A stretch of DNA of 64,000 nucleotides from Scytalidium lignicola (Eukaryota; Ascomycota; Leotiomycetes), in assembly GCA_002812745.2 (NCBI GenBank), contig NCSJ02000086.1:78340-142339 (forward strand), given 5' to 3'. Positions 44,367 to 59,500 of this stretch are shown here, piece by piece; the stretch's first letter is position 1; the number at the start of each line of letters is the position of its first letter. Below the pieces are notes generated by a model that worked only from the letters and a program-made list of their open reading frames with translations, did not search any database and was not told where the DNA came from. A program made the position numbers and the translations under genes.

Positions 44367-44903
44367 CTTTATTTGCCTTAACTCACAAGATCTAATTAGA
44401 ACTGTGTTTGAAAGAATGATTAAGACGTTGGAGGTTGAAAAGAGAAGGGTGAAATAGACGCGTTATGTTGGACCGTGGGAACGATACTGTTCAGATGGGC
44501 AGTTGAAAGTGAAGAGCAGCTCCAGCTGCATGCCAAACATAGCACTATTTTGAACAGTTCTAGGGTGTGATAAAGACAATATACAAAAACTGATAAATTT
44601 GTTCACTGGTAAAATTCTGTTCCTTGCAGTTTGATATCTTGATCTGATACGCCACTTTATAAGGACGCGTTGGCAGCAATGTCTAAGGGAAAGAATTATA
44701 TACTCTAGGAGCTGATTGAGCTGATTATCCTTACTTAGATATAAAATGAAAATTCTCTAGAAATGAATGGGAACAGGTCCCATTCCATAACGGCTCTAAA
44801 TCAGCATAGAGTATAACTCATGTAATTTCCTCCTAGTTGCAGGTGCGTACCGGCTGTGAGGCCCTTTCGGTTTTGCATTATCCATAACCCCTTATGTTGT
44901 TTA
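44367..44903. promoter_or_regulatory. Upstream region of the 534-aa gene, with two GACGCGTT sites
   Basis: 537 bp between two minus-strand genes. GACGCGTT occurs at 44457-44464 and 44664-44671, both on the plus strand. The octamer contains the ACGCGT core of MBF-type sites. Everything else appears to be AT-rich flank. Confidence 0.45.
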
Positions 44904-46320
44904 TCAGGAAAACAGATCTTCTGCCTTTTTTCTTCGCCCTCCTCGTCCTTGCAACCGCTCCGAGAAAAGCTCCTTTCCGGCGTTCGTATTATGAGAAGGG
45001 AATAGCTCTTTGATGGATGATTCGCCCGCTCCACCCTTAATGGCGAAGTCTCTAACTGCCGAGGCTGTTGCAGACCCTTTGATGTTAAATGTATCCGTAT
45101 CGTCTGTCTTCGGAGTGATCCGATCTATTAATTTTGCACCTGAAATTCTTGACGCTAGTGAAGGCCTACGAGAGCGCCGATCCGATGTGCCATCTAGGAA
45201 GGGCACTGTCATTGTATTCGCAAATATATCAGCGGTTTCATCCGCAGCATCAAATGCATCTGACCTATGGTGACTAACACCTGCTGTGCGTGGGAAGAGT
45301 TCTTTAGGGTTCGAGATAGATTCCATTAACCGGTTTTTGATGGCTTGTGCCTTGCGTCGGTTTGCAGCGGCTGCAGAATCTCGAACATGTTCATCGAATT
45401 TGCTCTCCAGACCACGGTCATTGTCATCGAGGACAGGGGACGCGCTTCGGTTTCTCAGCCTACCCTTGCTCCTGCTATCTATGGGTGCTTTATCTGGGAA
45501 GAGTTCCTTAGGAGCTGTAACTCTCTGTCGTGATCGACGTCCTCTAAAGTCACTGCCGGACGAAACACTGGAATCCCTTCTTCGGCGTCTTCTAGAAGCT
45601 CTTAAAGCTAAGGCAGCTTCGTCGTCGTCGTATAAACTCGCATCAAATCCGTTGTTTTCATCTCCATTCTGACGCCGCCGTTGTTCGTATTCATCATAAC
45701 GCTGACTCCGATAACCTCCATCGTCCCGATCTCTATACTTATTTCCCCTACGATTGCCTCGCTTCGGGCGTTCTGCAGGATCGTACTCCGGATTGAACAG
45801 GTAAAATCGACTTCTTTCACGCGCACCAACTTGTTTCCGATCTCCCTCAACAGCAAATCGTACCTGGAGATTAGTTTGAGGGTGTGACAATAGTGGCTTA
45901 GCAGGTAGCGTCTGCAAGACTCCGACTTGCGTAATATCTGGTATTTCATCTAATGCAGAGAGAGCGATCAACGCCTCTCTAGCAATTTCAGAACTCGAGT
46001 ACACGAGGTTTGCTGAGTTATCGTCTATCCACTCCACGCGCTCTATGTTTTCTTTGTCGAAATATTCTGTCGCAAATGACCTTACGTCTTTCTCAGTAAG
46101 ATTATCGAGACCCCGAATGTGAATTTTGTGTGGAACCAGAGTATTATTGGGTGAAGAAGAGTCTGGTTCTTGGATTTGAACATCGGGCTATTGTATCTGT
46201 TAATATCTGCTTTTAACACCTCAGTCCTCTGCCTACCATCGTCTCGGCCTCTGGTATAGTCAAATCTTCCTCTGCCAAACTCATGTCGAGATCCATTTCA
46301 ATATCCATGTCGGCTGCCAT
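44904..46320 (-). CDS. Nuclear cap-binding protein subunit 3-like (NCBP3), 455 aa, 2 exons
   Basis: Exons on the minus strand: 46320-46237 and 46187-44904, total 1368 nt in frame. Exon 1 is an acidic start (MAADMDIEMDLDMSLAEEDL). Residues about 49-115 form the RRM-like domain of the NCBP3 family (HKIHIRGLDNLTEKDVRSFA; then VEWIDDNSANLVY, the family's WxDD..N.V motif). A conserved RFYLFNPEYDPAERPKRG segment follows. The rest is an Arg/Asp/Ser-rich disordered tail carrying the short motif KELF(P/S) four times (residues 255, 323, 421, 433) and a final EDLF. Animal NCBP3 binds the mRNA 5' cap together with NCBP1 and the TREX/EJC export machinery; fungal function is untested as far as I know. Confidence 0.88.
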
Positions 46321-47123
46321 TTTCCAAATGTGATCCTTTAGTTCTCCTATTTATATCTTGTTCCGCTGGCTCACTGAAAGAGATAGGTAATTGTGGAAAA
46401 TACCAGCAAGGCTGAAGTGACGTCTGCGATGTAGAGTTGAGAGTAAACGCGGGCGGCGGCGTCAATTGAATTAGAGATGGTTATTCAATGAGCATAATTC
46501 AATTTACATGACATAAAATGATGATCGGCATGGTCGATTGTCAGTGGCTAACCAAGGTGGGTGGAAGTTAGTGAGATCCAAAGAAGTTGTGGAAAGTAAA
46601 ACAGATATGGTTGTATAGGAACTTCGAACTGCCCTATCCAAACGCGAACTTGATATACGCATACGCTAAGGTCCACCCCAGTCTAGTGTAGACATTCACG
46701 CAGCCTCGCCTATCTAAGAGCTAAAAGTGCCTAACTTATCTCAGTTATCTAACCTAATATGCCCAACTACTGTAGCTAATAACTTAACTTGGTTGAGTTT
46801 AAGTTTCGTAGACACTTGCAATCAAAGTTCTAGTTATGCTAGAGTGTGGGTGGTATAATGTCTAACGACGCTTATTATGCCTCTCATTAACGCATCATCT
46901 AAATTCTAGCCAATGCTTACATCGAAGCTAAAATGTATTTTGTACTACCTGCTCTATAGATAACATATAATATCCCCCAAGCTTTGCAGTACCCTTAACT
47001 AGCTTATCCATAGTTACATCCCCCGAGCCTACCATTACTTACAGTCTTGAAGTGGCCTTCAAGAGTGATATCTATTAATGAATTTCAACCCCACCAAAGA
47101 GTAAAGCTTCCCTGAGGTAGCTC
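46321..47123. other. Intergenic spacer, AT-rich
   Basis: NCBP3-like promoter. The stretch 46680-47060 is full of TAAC/CTTA words and short on CG, somewhat like sequence changed by repeat-induced point mutation, but no repeat partner is visible in the window. Confidence 0.4.
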
Positions 47124-47593
47124 TCACAACCTTTTAGGTATAGAAGCCTGGCTCATGGTAACTAGATTGTTCGGATTTGGATTGGCTCTCTCATCAAACT
47201 TGGTCTTATTATGTCCATATCGACCCCAATAACCTTTGCAGGCTGACCAGGTTCTGTGGATACCAACATCACAGAGATTTCTAGATGCACATTTCCAAAG
47301 GGCATTGTCTCGCAGTGGTATGACACCATTTTCTTTTTCATCCCAGCGAATTTTCTTCAAAATAGCGTACAATATTTCTGGTTCATCGTGACTCTAGCTG
47401 CCATTCCTTCCGATTTTCTGTAAGCCTTCACTAGGATATGAGTTAGTCCTTTGAAGTCTCTCTTCAGCAGAATCCATATAGTTATCTCTAAGTGCACCTA
47501 TCTTCTCTGCGAGGAGTGTTGACCTTGACCCTAAAGGATAAAGTTTTTTCTGTGATAAAGAGCTCAACCCTGTTCTGGTCTTGTACAGAGTAA
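47124..47593 (-). pseudogene. Broken downstream extension with a Myb/SANT-like segment
   Basis: On the minus strand, one frame is open from about 47606 to the TAG at 47394-47396, then open again in the same frame from 47393 to the stop at 47124. The second part has clear protein character: ILYAILKKIRWDEKENG, IPLRDNALWKCASRNL and IHRTWSACKGYWGRYG. These read like the tryptophan-bearing SANT/trihelix-type domains seen in fungal DNA-binding proteins. It lies one base out of frame with the gene just upstream at a run of four Gs (47601-47604). I could not find a splice pair that joins the two. It may be the damaged C-terminus of that gene, a separate remnant, or the product of assembly errors. Confidence 0.4.
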
Positions 47594-48577
47594 TCAACGA
47601 GGGGTGACTTGTTGATTCCTGGATTTCTTGAATAACGATGCACCTTCACCGGATTCTCTCTCCTCTAATGTTGTACTTCGCGCTCTTTTGGTTGATTTGG
47701 CAGAATCTTTAGGAATTTGCCCTGGTTTGTTGAAGCCATCTGGTAAATATTCAAACCCATTCCCGCTCACTGAAGCAACGTCATCATTTTCGAAGCTCTC
47801 GATATCGACAAAATATTTCGGTTGTTCGTATGTGTCATTCTCACAGTGAGGTGAATGACAAATTCCGAGATCAAATCTAGACTTTGCTAGATTTTGAGGG
47901 AACTGCCTAGTGGTATTCTTCCATGAGCCCTCATCCCGCTGTTTATTCCTGCTGTTCCACGCAGCGATTTCCTTTGTATTTTGACTCCGTTGATCTTTGT
48001 TCCAGTGTCTGTATTCTCGGTCCTGAATGCTGTCTGATGCATACCCACGATATTGTTGTCTAGCGTCGAGCGAGTGTCGCAAACGCCACATGATCCTCTC
48101 AATAGCCATTCGATCACGGCATGGCTGAATAGACTCATGGACGCAACCAGCTAACAACATAGCCTGGAGGAAAGTGTGAACTTTCATGATTCTTCCTCTG
48201 TAACTATAAGTATCATAGATACCGCTGGAAAGTATCAACCTCGCATGTCCATAAGTACCTGTCTCTATAGACTTATCCTCCATGAAGAAGTCGAAATCCT
48301 GATTTTCAACTATAATCGCATGATTCCTTCCCTCGGAATGGTCGGGTGAGGAAATATCTGGTCTTGTGGGCCATGCCCCCCTCGAAAATTTACGAACCAT
48401 GTCAAAAAGATTAATGAGAGCGCCATTAAGTTTGCAGAAATAGACAAGTTTTTGACCATTTTGTATGGCAACGTCGCCGTTAGTGAGAACAAGGTGCCTA
48501 GCATTAATTTTCTTCGCAAGTTCTCTATGGTCCATGACGTCCAAATCTATGTATTTTCTTCTTGCATCCCCCGCCAT
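47594..48577 (-). CDS. Uncharacterised protein, about 327 aa (C-terminus uncertain)
   Basis: An uninterrupted frame. An upstream in-frame ATG exists at 48640, but MAGDARRKYIDLDVMDHREL at 48577 looks like the natural start. The N-terminal half seems folded (LAKKINARHLVLTNGDVAIQ; LVYFCKLNGALINLFDMVRK; GTYGHARLILSSGIYDTYSY; LQAMLLAGCVHESIQPCRDR). The C-terminal half is polar and basic with KRARS and KKSR patches that could be nuclear signals. No named family is recognised. The frame ends at a TGA next to a four-G run (47601-47604). One inserted base there would extend it into the sequence that leads to a SANT-like segment, so the true C-terminus may lie at 47124. Confidence 0.68.
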   Translation of the reverse strand: MAGDARRKYIDLDVMDHRELAKKINARHLVLTNGDVAIQNGQKLVYFCKLNGALINLFDMVRKFSRGAWPTRPDISSPDHSEGRNHAIIVENQDFDFFMEDKSIETGTYGHARLILSSGIYDTYSYRGRIMKVHTFLQAMLLAGCVHESIQPCRDRMAIERIMWRLRHSLDARQQYRGYASDSIQDREYRHWNKDQRSQNTKEIAAWNSRNKQRDEGSWKNTTRQFPQNLAKSRFDLGICHSPHCENDTYEQPKYFVDIESFENDDVASVSGNGFEYLPDGFNKPGQIPKDSAKSTKRARSTTLEERESGEGASLFKKSRNQQVTPR

Positions 48578-49296
48578 GGTGACCTTTGTGTGTGATTTGA
48601 CGAAAGTCTTTGAAATATCGAAAGAGAAAGCCAAAGCCAAACCTTAGAAACAAACGAATAAACTGGTTGGCCAAAGTGTTCCAGAGAGAAATATAGGAAG
48701 AGTATGGCTAAAGAACGGCGAGATTTTGGAAAGAAATTGATATCCATAATGTATAAAGGCACTTCTTTGACAATAGGAACATACTCACTATCCACAAATG
48801 GGAGGAGAATATTGTATGGGAATATATTACCTTCCACCGGTTAGTATTGTAACAACAGCGGTATATAACTGTTGTATTTAACTGTATGGTCTGTTCAGTT
48901 AAAGGAGCATGTATATTGAAACAAAAAAGAGATCTAGGAAACCCAATTGACCATCACGGGAACATCTCCTTAGTATTAACCCTAAATTCATATTGCTGCA
49001 CTGCTTTCTGCAGGAAGTTCGTGGAGGAGAGATAATACCATTATATTATGTAGAATACAATGTCAGCAAATTGGGTTCGAAGCACGAGATTTCATTGATT
49101 GAGATTTCCCGAGAGCTAATTACCACCACCGATTAATGCTTTATATATGGTCCGTGCACATAACTTTATCTGATAACAGGAACGAATTACATCCCACTCT
49201 GCCACTGTAGCTGTTTGCATATATATGGTCCTTGGATCCCAGAAAACAGTGGAATCCAGGATAAAATACATTTAGTCGGACATTTCCAATAGTATC
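48578..49296. promoter_or_regulatory. Divergent promoter region upstream of ureidoglycolate lyase, with GATA sites
   Basis: Between two divergent genes. TTATCTGATAA at 49166-49176 holds two overlapping, oppositely oriented GATA-factor sites 121-131 bp before the lyase ATG. A further AGATAA lies at 49030-49035. HGATAR sites are bound by AreA/Nit2-type nitrogen regulators in fungi, which fits a purine-nitrogen gene. Confidence 0.55.
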
Positions 49297-50061
49297 ATGG
49301 CTCTGAGCATTGGTATACCAGATGGAGGTGTTGTCCTAGAGGCAAAGCCACTGACCCAAGAGGAGTTCTACCAGTTTGGTTCTGTGATCGAAAATCCTAA
49401 ACCCGATCTCAGACCGTCACCAAATCTTCAACAACTACCGCCAAATGCAGTGCTAGCAAATCAAGGCAGTGCAATTAAATATGCCGATGTCACAAAGATG
49501 ATCGATTTATATGGTCATGCACCAAGCAAGTCTCCTAGCAAACCTATTATAACTATGTTTGTTAGCGACCCTCGAGCGCTTCTTCCCACAGCAAACGACG
49601 GTATCCTTGGCCTCTTTCCTGTCGAGATTCTGGAGCGTCATCCGTTTACTACTCAGACTTTCATCCCACTCGGCTTATCTCCTCTAGAAAACGGCAACGC
49701 GTGTTACCTTATCATTGTTGCTCCCAGTCTCCCCCCATCACAGTTAGATGAACAACTACCAGCTCCCGATTCAGCAACGGGCAATCCCACTTTGCCTGGC
49801 CGTGGACTTCCGGATCTAAAGAAAATCCGAGCATTCATCTGCAAAGGGTCACAAGGGGTCACTTATGCAGCAGGAACGTGGCATGCTCCGATGGTTGCTA
49901 TAGGGAACAAGCATATTGATTTTATCGTTGTTCAGTACGCAAATAACGTAAATATTGAGGATTGTCAGGAAGTGGAACTGAGGGAAGAGCAAGATGGATT
50001 AGGAATTAAGGTAGCTATTCCAAAAGAATTGGATAGATTAGTTCATGTATCAAAACTTTGA
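49297..50061 (+). CDS. DAL3: Ureidoglycolate lyase, 254 aa
   Basis: Single exon. This enzyme (EC 4.3.2.3) splits ureidoglycolate to glyoxylate and urea, the last step of allantoin use as a nitrogen source. Family features: an N-terminal LTQEEFYQFGSVIENP; a middle PITMFVSDPR-like segment; LERHPFTTQTFIPLGL, which is the cupin-like core motif; and GVTYAAGTWHAPMVAIG with the conserved His in the active-site WH(A/H)P motif. The length is close to other fungal forms. Paired GATA sites in the promoter suggest nitrogen-catabolite control. No neighbouring purine-catabolism gene is in the window, so it is not clustered here. Confidence 0.95.
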   Translation: MALSIGIPDGGVVLEAKPLTQEEFYQFGSVIENPKPDLRPSPNLQQLPPNAVLANQGSAIKYADVTKMIDLYGHAPSKSPSKPIITMFVSDPRALLPTANDGILGLFPVEILERHPFTTQTFIPLGLSPLENGNACYLIIVAPSLPPSQLDEQLPAPDSATGNPTLPGRGLPDLKKIRAFICKGSQGVTYAAGTWHAPMVAIGNKHIDFIVVQYANNVNIEDCQEVELREEQDGLGIKVAIPKELDRLVHVSKL

Positions 50062-53608
<3,547 letters not shown>

Positions 53609-54145
53609 ATCTAAGAAATGGGGTAATAGATTGACAATTATTTTTGCTCTAATGATGGAGATGATGATATTCATAGCCTAAAACTAACTATATTCCTGAT
53701 ATTGTTGGTGTCAAGTCTGCATCAAGAACCAGATAAGACCCCTGTTATGTAGTACCATGGGAATCTGATAGAACTTGGGCAATAGAAGGGACTATCAAAG
53801 CTCTCGTAACTGCCTAAATATGTAGTTATGATCTATTGTTGATAGTTTATCTACGGATGTAATAGGCAAATTTAAATTTGCTTCCCGGCTCTGCTCTTAT
53901 CTATAAAGCCCATAGTAAATAAGATTCTGTCTATTCTACGTTGACGTTGTTTCCCATTTTATTTTGCTAGAATTGAAGAACGTTAAGCGCAAAGCTCTAG
54001 AGCGAAGTCGCTATATCACGTGATCTCGTTTAGGGCTACTGGTTGAAACTCCCACTCAGCGAAACTAAAGATTTCGAACTTTTGATATCGAAATTGACAC
54101 AACTTTGGGCATCATACCTGCGATACCTTACAATTAATCGCAACC
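53609..54145. promoter_or_regulatory. RPL12 promoter region
   Basis: 537 bp. TATCACGTGAT (CACGTG at 54017-54022) is followed 5 bp later by GTTTAGGGC at 54028-54036, about 110 bp before the ATG. The same two motifs, in the same order and orientation, occur upstream of RPL17. The rest is AT-rich 3' flank of SEC23. Confidence 0.6.
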
Positions 54146-54873
<728 letters not shown>

Positions 54874-56592
54874 ATGGCCTAAATGATGTCTTTTCTTTTA
54901 TGTATTCTGGGGTTCCATAACGCACAATTGGCTGTGCTAAGCTATGGCATTGATTCGAATACGTTCCGTCCTACTCAAAACGCATGCTCCGTGACATGAT
55001 ATTTATTCTTGGCTCTGGAGGACGTTCCAAATATCCTCGCCGTACTGCCTTTCCCTCGACGTTAGGTTAGCTGTGTGAAGTCTCATTTCGGCGCAAGGAG
55101 ATTTTGATCTGTCTGATACTCGCCATGGCATTGTTCTTTTTGGAAATTAGATACCATCATCCGTATCCTTCAGACCACTATGACACAACTGACTAGTTTC
55201 AGTATTCATCCGCAGACCACTGTTTATGGGGCCATTTTCAATCCCTCTGATATGTCTGAGTCTACCTGGTAGAATACGGTAATTATGGCAGGGCCAGTAC
55301 AGTACGTTTTAAGTGAATTCTGTCTTTGTTGCCTGCCAGCGATGATTGCCCCATTGGTGAGGAAAACGCCTTCAAGCCCGCAGAGAGAACAATATTCTAA
55401 GTTTCGTCTAAATCTACTTAGGAAAAGATGACGTGAATGACTGAGGAGTTCCTAACTTATGTTATTATCACTATTTTCTTCTCGTCTTGATTGAACTAGT
55501 TCAGATTTTCCAGAGTTAAAAAAGGAATGACATTGTACTAGAGTAGGGTTGCTTTGGGGCTTAAATAGCTAGGCCGTCTTATTAATCGCCTTCTTATGTA
55601 CACACACAGGTTAATGAAAGCCAAAAGATAGACTTCCCTAGTATTGATATATAGTAATAGGTTCCCAAGCACGCAAGAATATCTTGAATATCATAATTGT
55701 AATGAAAATCTGGATATACAAAGTTGGAGCCATGGTTACGTACGGCCTAGTGAACATGTCTAAAAATTACATAAGAGGGGCGAGAGGGGTTAAATGAGCT
55801 AGCTTAGGTTTGCATTGATTTAAGAGACGTTCCAAACTTTCGTAGCCCCTGAAAAACGCTCGCTTCCTCAAAACTCTCTTTCAGACTTCTTTCAGAGCTG
55901 CTCTGAGCCTCTACTAAATCGTCTTCAGAAAGATATTTTACTATTCAAGAATAATGTTTATATATGTGCTAGAATAAGAGAAATTTAAGCATCATAATCA
56001 TGGCAGGACTTTCAGTGCTATGGCTGCTTGGGCAGGCTGCTTGGGCTGGCGATTATAAGCATTGTCTTATTGGTGGCTAAACGAGGTCATAGAGATTGTG
56101 GCCATGCATTGATCTGCACACCTTCAACTCAGCACCTCTACGAGGTCCTCCTCTTGCAACGTTTCGATGGATGGATCACCTCTTCCATTGTCTTTGCGTG
56201 TGTTTTTCCCGGTCATCAATTACAGTCTTTGGCGGAACACGATAACTTATTGCACAGGTTAAACATCTTTTCAGCAGAAACTGTATCCCTTGTCAGAATC
56301 AAGCATCCTTGGTGAAGGTTCCACCTGGCGAGAACCTCGTATCGCTCTTCCATTCCCTTTTCTCTCTCATCCACTTCACATCCGATCTATGCTATAGACA
56401 AGGCTTAAGGTGAGCAGGATAGTGCTGGTTTGGCTGATGTACGAGGGGCTCGAGATGATCAATGAGGGAGATATACCCCTCCTTCGCGCAGGTATTGGCA
56501 CTCTTCGGAAAGCATACCCAGCCTTCTCACATCTCAGCTGATCGCGATATTCCTGTTTACCATCGACTCTTTTCCTCCTCAACTTTAGGAGT
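54874..56592. other. Long upstream region of the O-GlcNAc transferase gene
   Basis: 1.7 kb. Pyrimidine-rich tracts (56355-56380 and 56565-56590) lie shortly before the ATG, as in many highly regulated fungal genes. CTTTAG at 56584-56589, just ahead of the start, could be the acceptor of a 5' UTR intron. A 95-codon frame at 56028-56315 has no protein-like features. Confidence 0.45.
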
Positions 56593-59500
56593 ATGATTCC
56601 ACAAGTAGCTTTCCGACCGCAACTTCTGTTAGAGCAATTCCCAAACTATGGCTATCCCGTTACTCCTTACCAATCTACATTGAATCCACGAGACACAGGT
56701 GGATCAGTTCCTTTGCCGTCTCGGAATCAAAGGACCCAAAGTTCCCACCTATCAGCAGTCCCACAACCTCAGCATCATACTTATAACGTAGGTAGTCAGC
56801 GCCAGCAATATGGGCTTGCTCAGGTTGCACTCTCTGGCAAAGGGCTTAGGGGACAGTATCATGACGCGTCCGAACATATGCTACGACGGAAAACACCAAA
56901 TGGTACTCTTGCGGCAGGGTACGACGGAACTCCAGTACCATGGTCGAGTAGGGTACCTGCGCTGAAGCATGTTGTGCTTCCGTCATCAGGGGGGACAGCA
57001 GCGGGAGGTTCTACATTTGCTACTGAAAATCCATATAGAGAACAACGTGAGCAAAGCCAGTTAGAATGGGGTCGTTCCGGGGGACAATTTAGGCAGATGA
57101 ACATCTCGGATACTCAGTTGCACTTATCAAATGGTGGCATGTCCGGCTGGACTCAAGGTTTTTCTCCCCTTGATAGTTCCAGTGCGCTTCTGAGCCATAT
57201 CCCTATACACCAATCTGCTGCATTCTATCCATATAATAGCATGCAGGTTCCAACCGTACTCCAACCTGCTTATCAGCCAGCACCGGGGCCGCTCCTTTCA
57301 GCATCTAATGATACTGGCCCTTATGGGCCCTACTGGCCTAATGGGAAGTTTGTACCTTACAGACCGGCAGCGATTAGAGGCCATGGCTATCACCACATGG
57401 GTTACGAGACTGGAATAAACTATTCAATATTGTCAGAACAAGTTAAACCTGGTATAGAGACATTGCAGGCATTTCATCAACCAAATCAAGCCCTTGACTT
57501 CAGTCAAAGAAATTCAATAATATATCATTCTCAAACGCATAAGATCCCTCAACTATTTGGAAGTGCACATGCAAGTCTACAGGAGTCACAGTTATTTCCT
57601 AATACCCATCTGACTAATGCACAAATATCCGATGGCTCTCGCACTCCAACCCTGCACTCAGCAAGTCGAACTAGCAATGTAGAGTTTAAGGAAAAGACTC
57701 TTTCTTGGGCTCACAGTATATATGTTGATCTTCTAGATTTTTTACACAAATCAAATAGGGAAAGCAAGACTGGAAAATCATTGAATGGCATACAGTCTTA
57801 CTCGAAAAATGGCATCTACCCAAAACCACCGCGTCAATCTACTGCGAGCTTAGGATATTCACAGTTGAATGCCTTCGCCCCTTCTGGAAACTCAGATGGT
57901 GGTGTTAGGTATTGGCAAGCCAACACGGGAATCGGCGAAACCAGACATACCAGGCATGCCAGTCAAGATACTCCACACTATCTGTCAGCATTTCAGCCTT
58001 CCCATGTGTCTTCAATTACACCTATAAAGAAGGCACATGAAGCTTTAGACATGCTCACCACGCTTTGTGAGCAGAGTAACTGGAGTTGGATTGATGGCAT
58101 GCTTCTCGGAGGGTGCCTTGCTTATGGTCTAGAAGAGTATGGGAAAGCTCTTGATTGGTACTCAAAAATAATTGATTTAGACCCAAGGTTAGAATTCCAG
58201 GCCATTTTCTTATCTTGTATACTGACACAACTGTTCAGACACGTCGAAGCTATGTCAAATCTTGCAGCTACCCTGCTCTGTTTAAACAGACGGGAGGAGG
58301 CAGAGCAACATTGGCTGCAGGCTGTAAGGCTTCGGCCCAGTTATTTTGAAGCCGTCGAACACCTTATCGGCCTTTTGTGTGGAGATCACCGAGCAAAGGA
58401 GGCCGTTGATATTATCGACTTTGTAGAACGCTCTCTCCGATTGACCAAAACGGATGAACTTCAGGATTATTTCAGCGAAACTTCCAGTAATGCAGATCGT
58501 GAGGCTGGCGAGTCGCTATGTACAGCATCTGAAACAGTTATTCTAGACTACGATTACGATGATAGTACGGGTTTTCTATCACCCCTAGCCCGAGAGATTG
58601 AAGAAAATTCAATGCAGCCGGGGTTTGGCACCAGTGGATTTTCTATTCCTGGTTCCGAAAATGGCCGTCTCCTTGCGTTGACTCACGCTAAGGGTAACAT
58701 GCTATATGCCCTCGGTGATATAGACGGGGCATCCAAAGCGTTTGAGAACGCTGTGCTGATAAGCACAGGAAGAGATGTGAATGGAATACAAGGCCTTATT
58801 CAAAAGATCATCAGCGTCCTATCTTATGATAGTTATGCAACAGCCCGATCGAATATATCGTCCCAGCCAACCTCTACGAGGACGCCATCTCCTTTACTTC
58901 TACCCCCTAGCAGGGCAGTTCAGACTGCACGACTTGTATTTGCAAAGAATGGGGAACTACCAAATCTTCGATTTATCTCACAGGGACTCGCAAGACGTGC
59001 TGCTATTTCTACAACGAGCAATTCGCTTTTATCTCTTGCGAAGATCTTCCAAGATGCTATGTCAAATAGCACTTCATCGCCCAAAATTTCCAGAATGCCT
59101 TCTGGAATCGGCGATATCTTAGCGCTGTATTATTTATCCCTATCATTACAACCCAGTCCGTCAACAGCAAATAATGTCGGTATTTTGTTAGCCAGCGTAC
59201 AGCAACCGGCATCTTATCAACCAATGCTTCAAAGGGACAACACTACCTTGCCAGAGATACCTGGCGTCGTTCCTGGAAGCGGAGTAGCGCTGGCACTTGC
59301 TTATTACAACTATGGACTCAATTTAGATGCACGGCATGCTCACCTTTACACCAACCTTGGTAGTCTGCTCAAAGATATTGGACAGCTCTCAGCTGCAATT
59401 AAGATGTATGAGCAAGCAGTCGCATGTGATGGCACATTTGATATCGCACTTGCAAATCTTGCCAACGCGGTCAAAGATCAAGGCCGGACTAGTGAAGCGA

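Noticed and set aside
46680..47060. RIP-mutated transposon remnant
   Set aside because: Composition is suggestive, but no terminal repeats, coding remnant or second copy could be identified in the window.
49192..49202. TGGCAGAGTGG on the minus strand, like a tRNA A-box
   Set aside because: No B-box or acceptor stem at the right distance; it lies in the ureidoglycolate lyase promoter.
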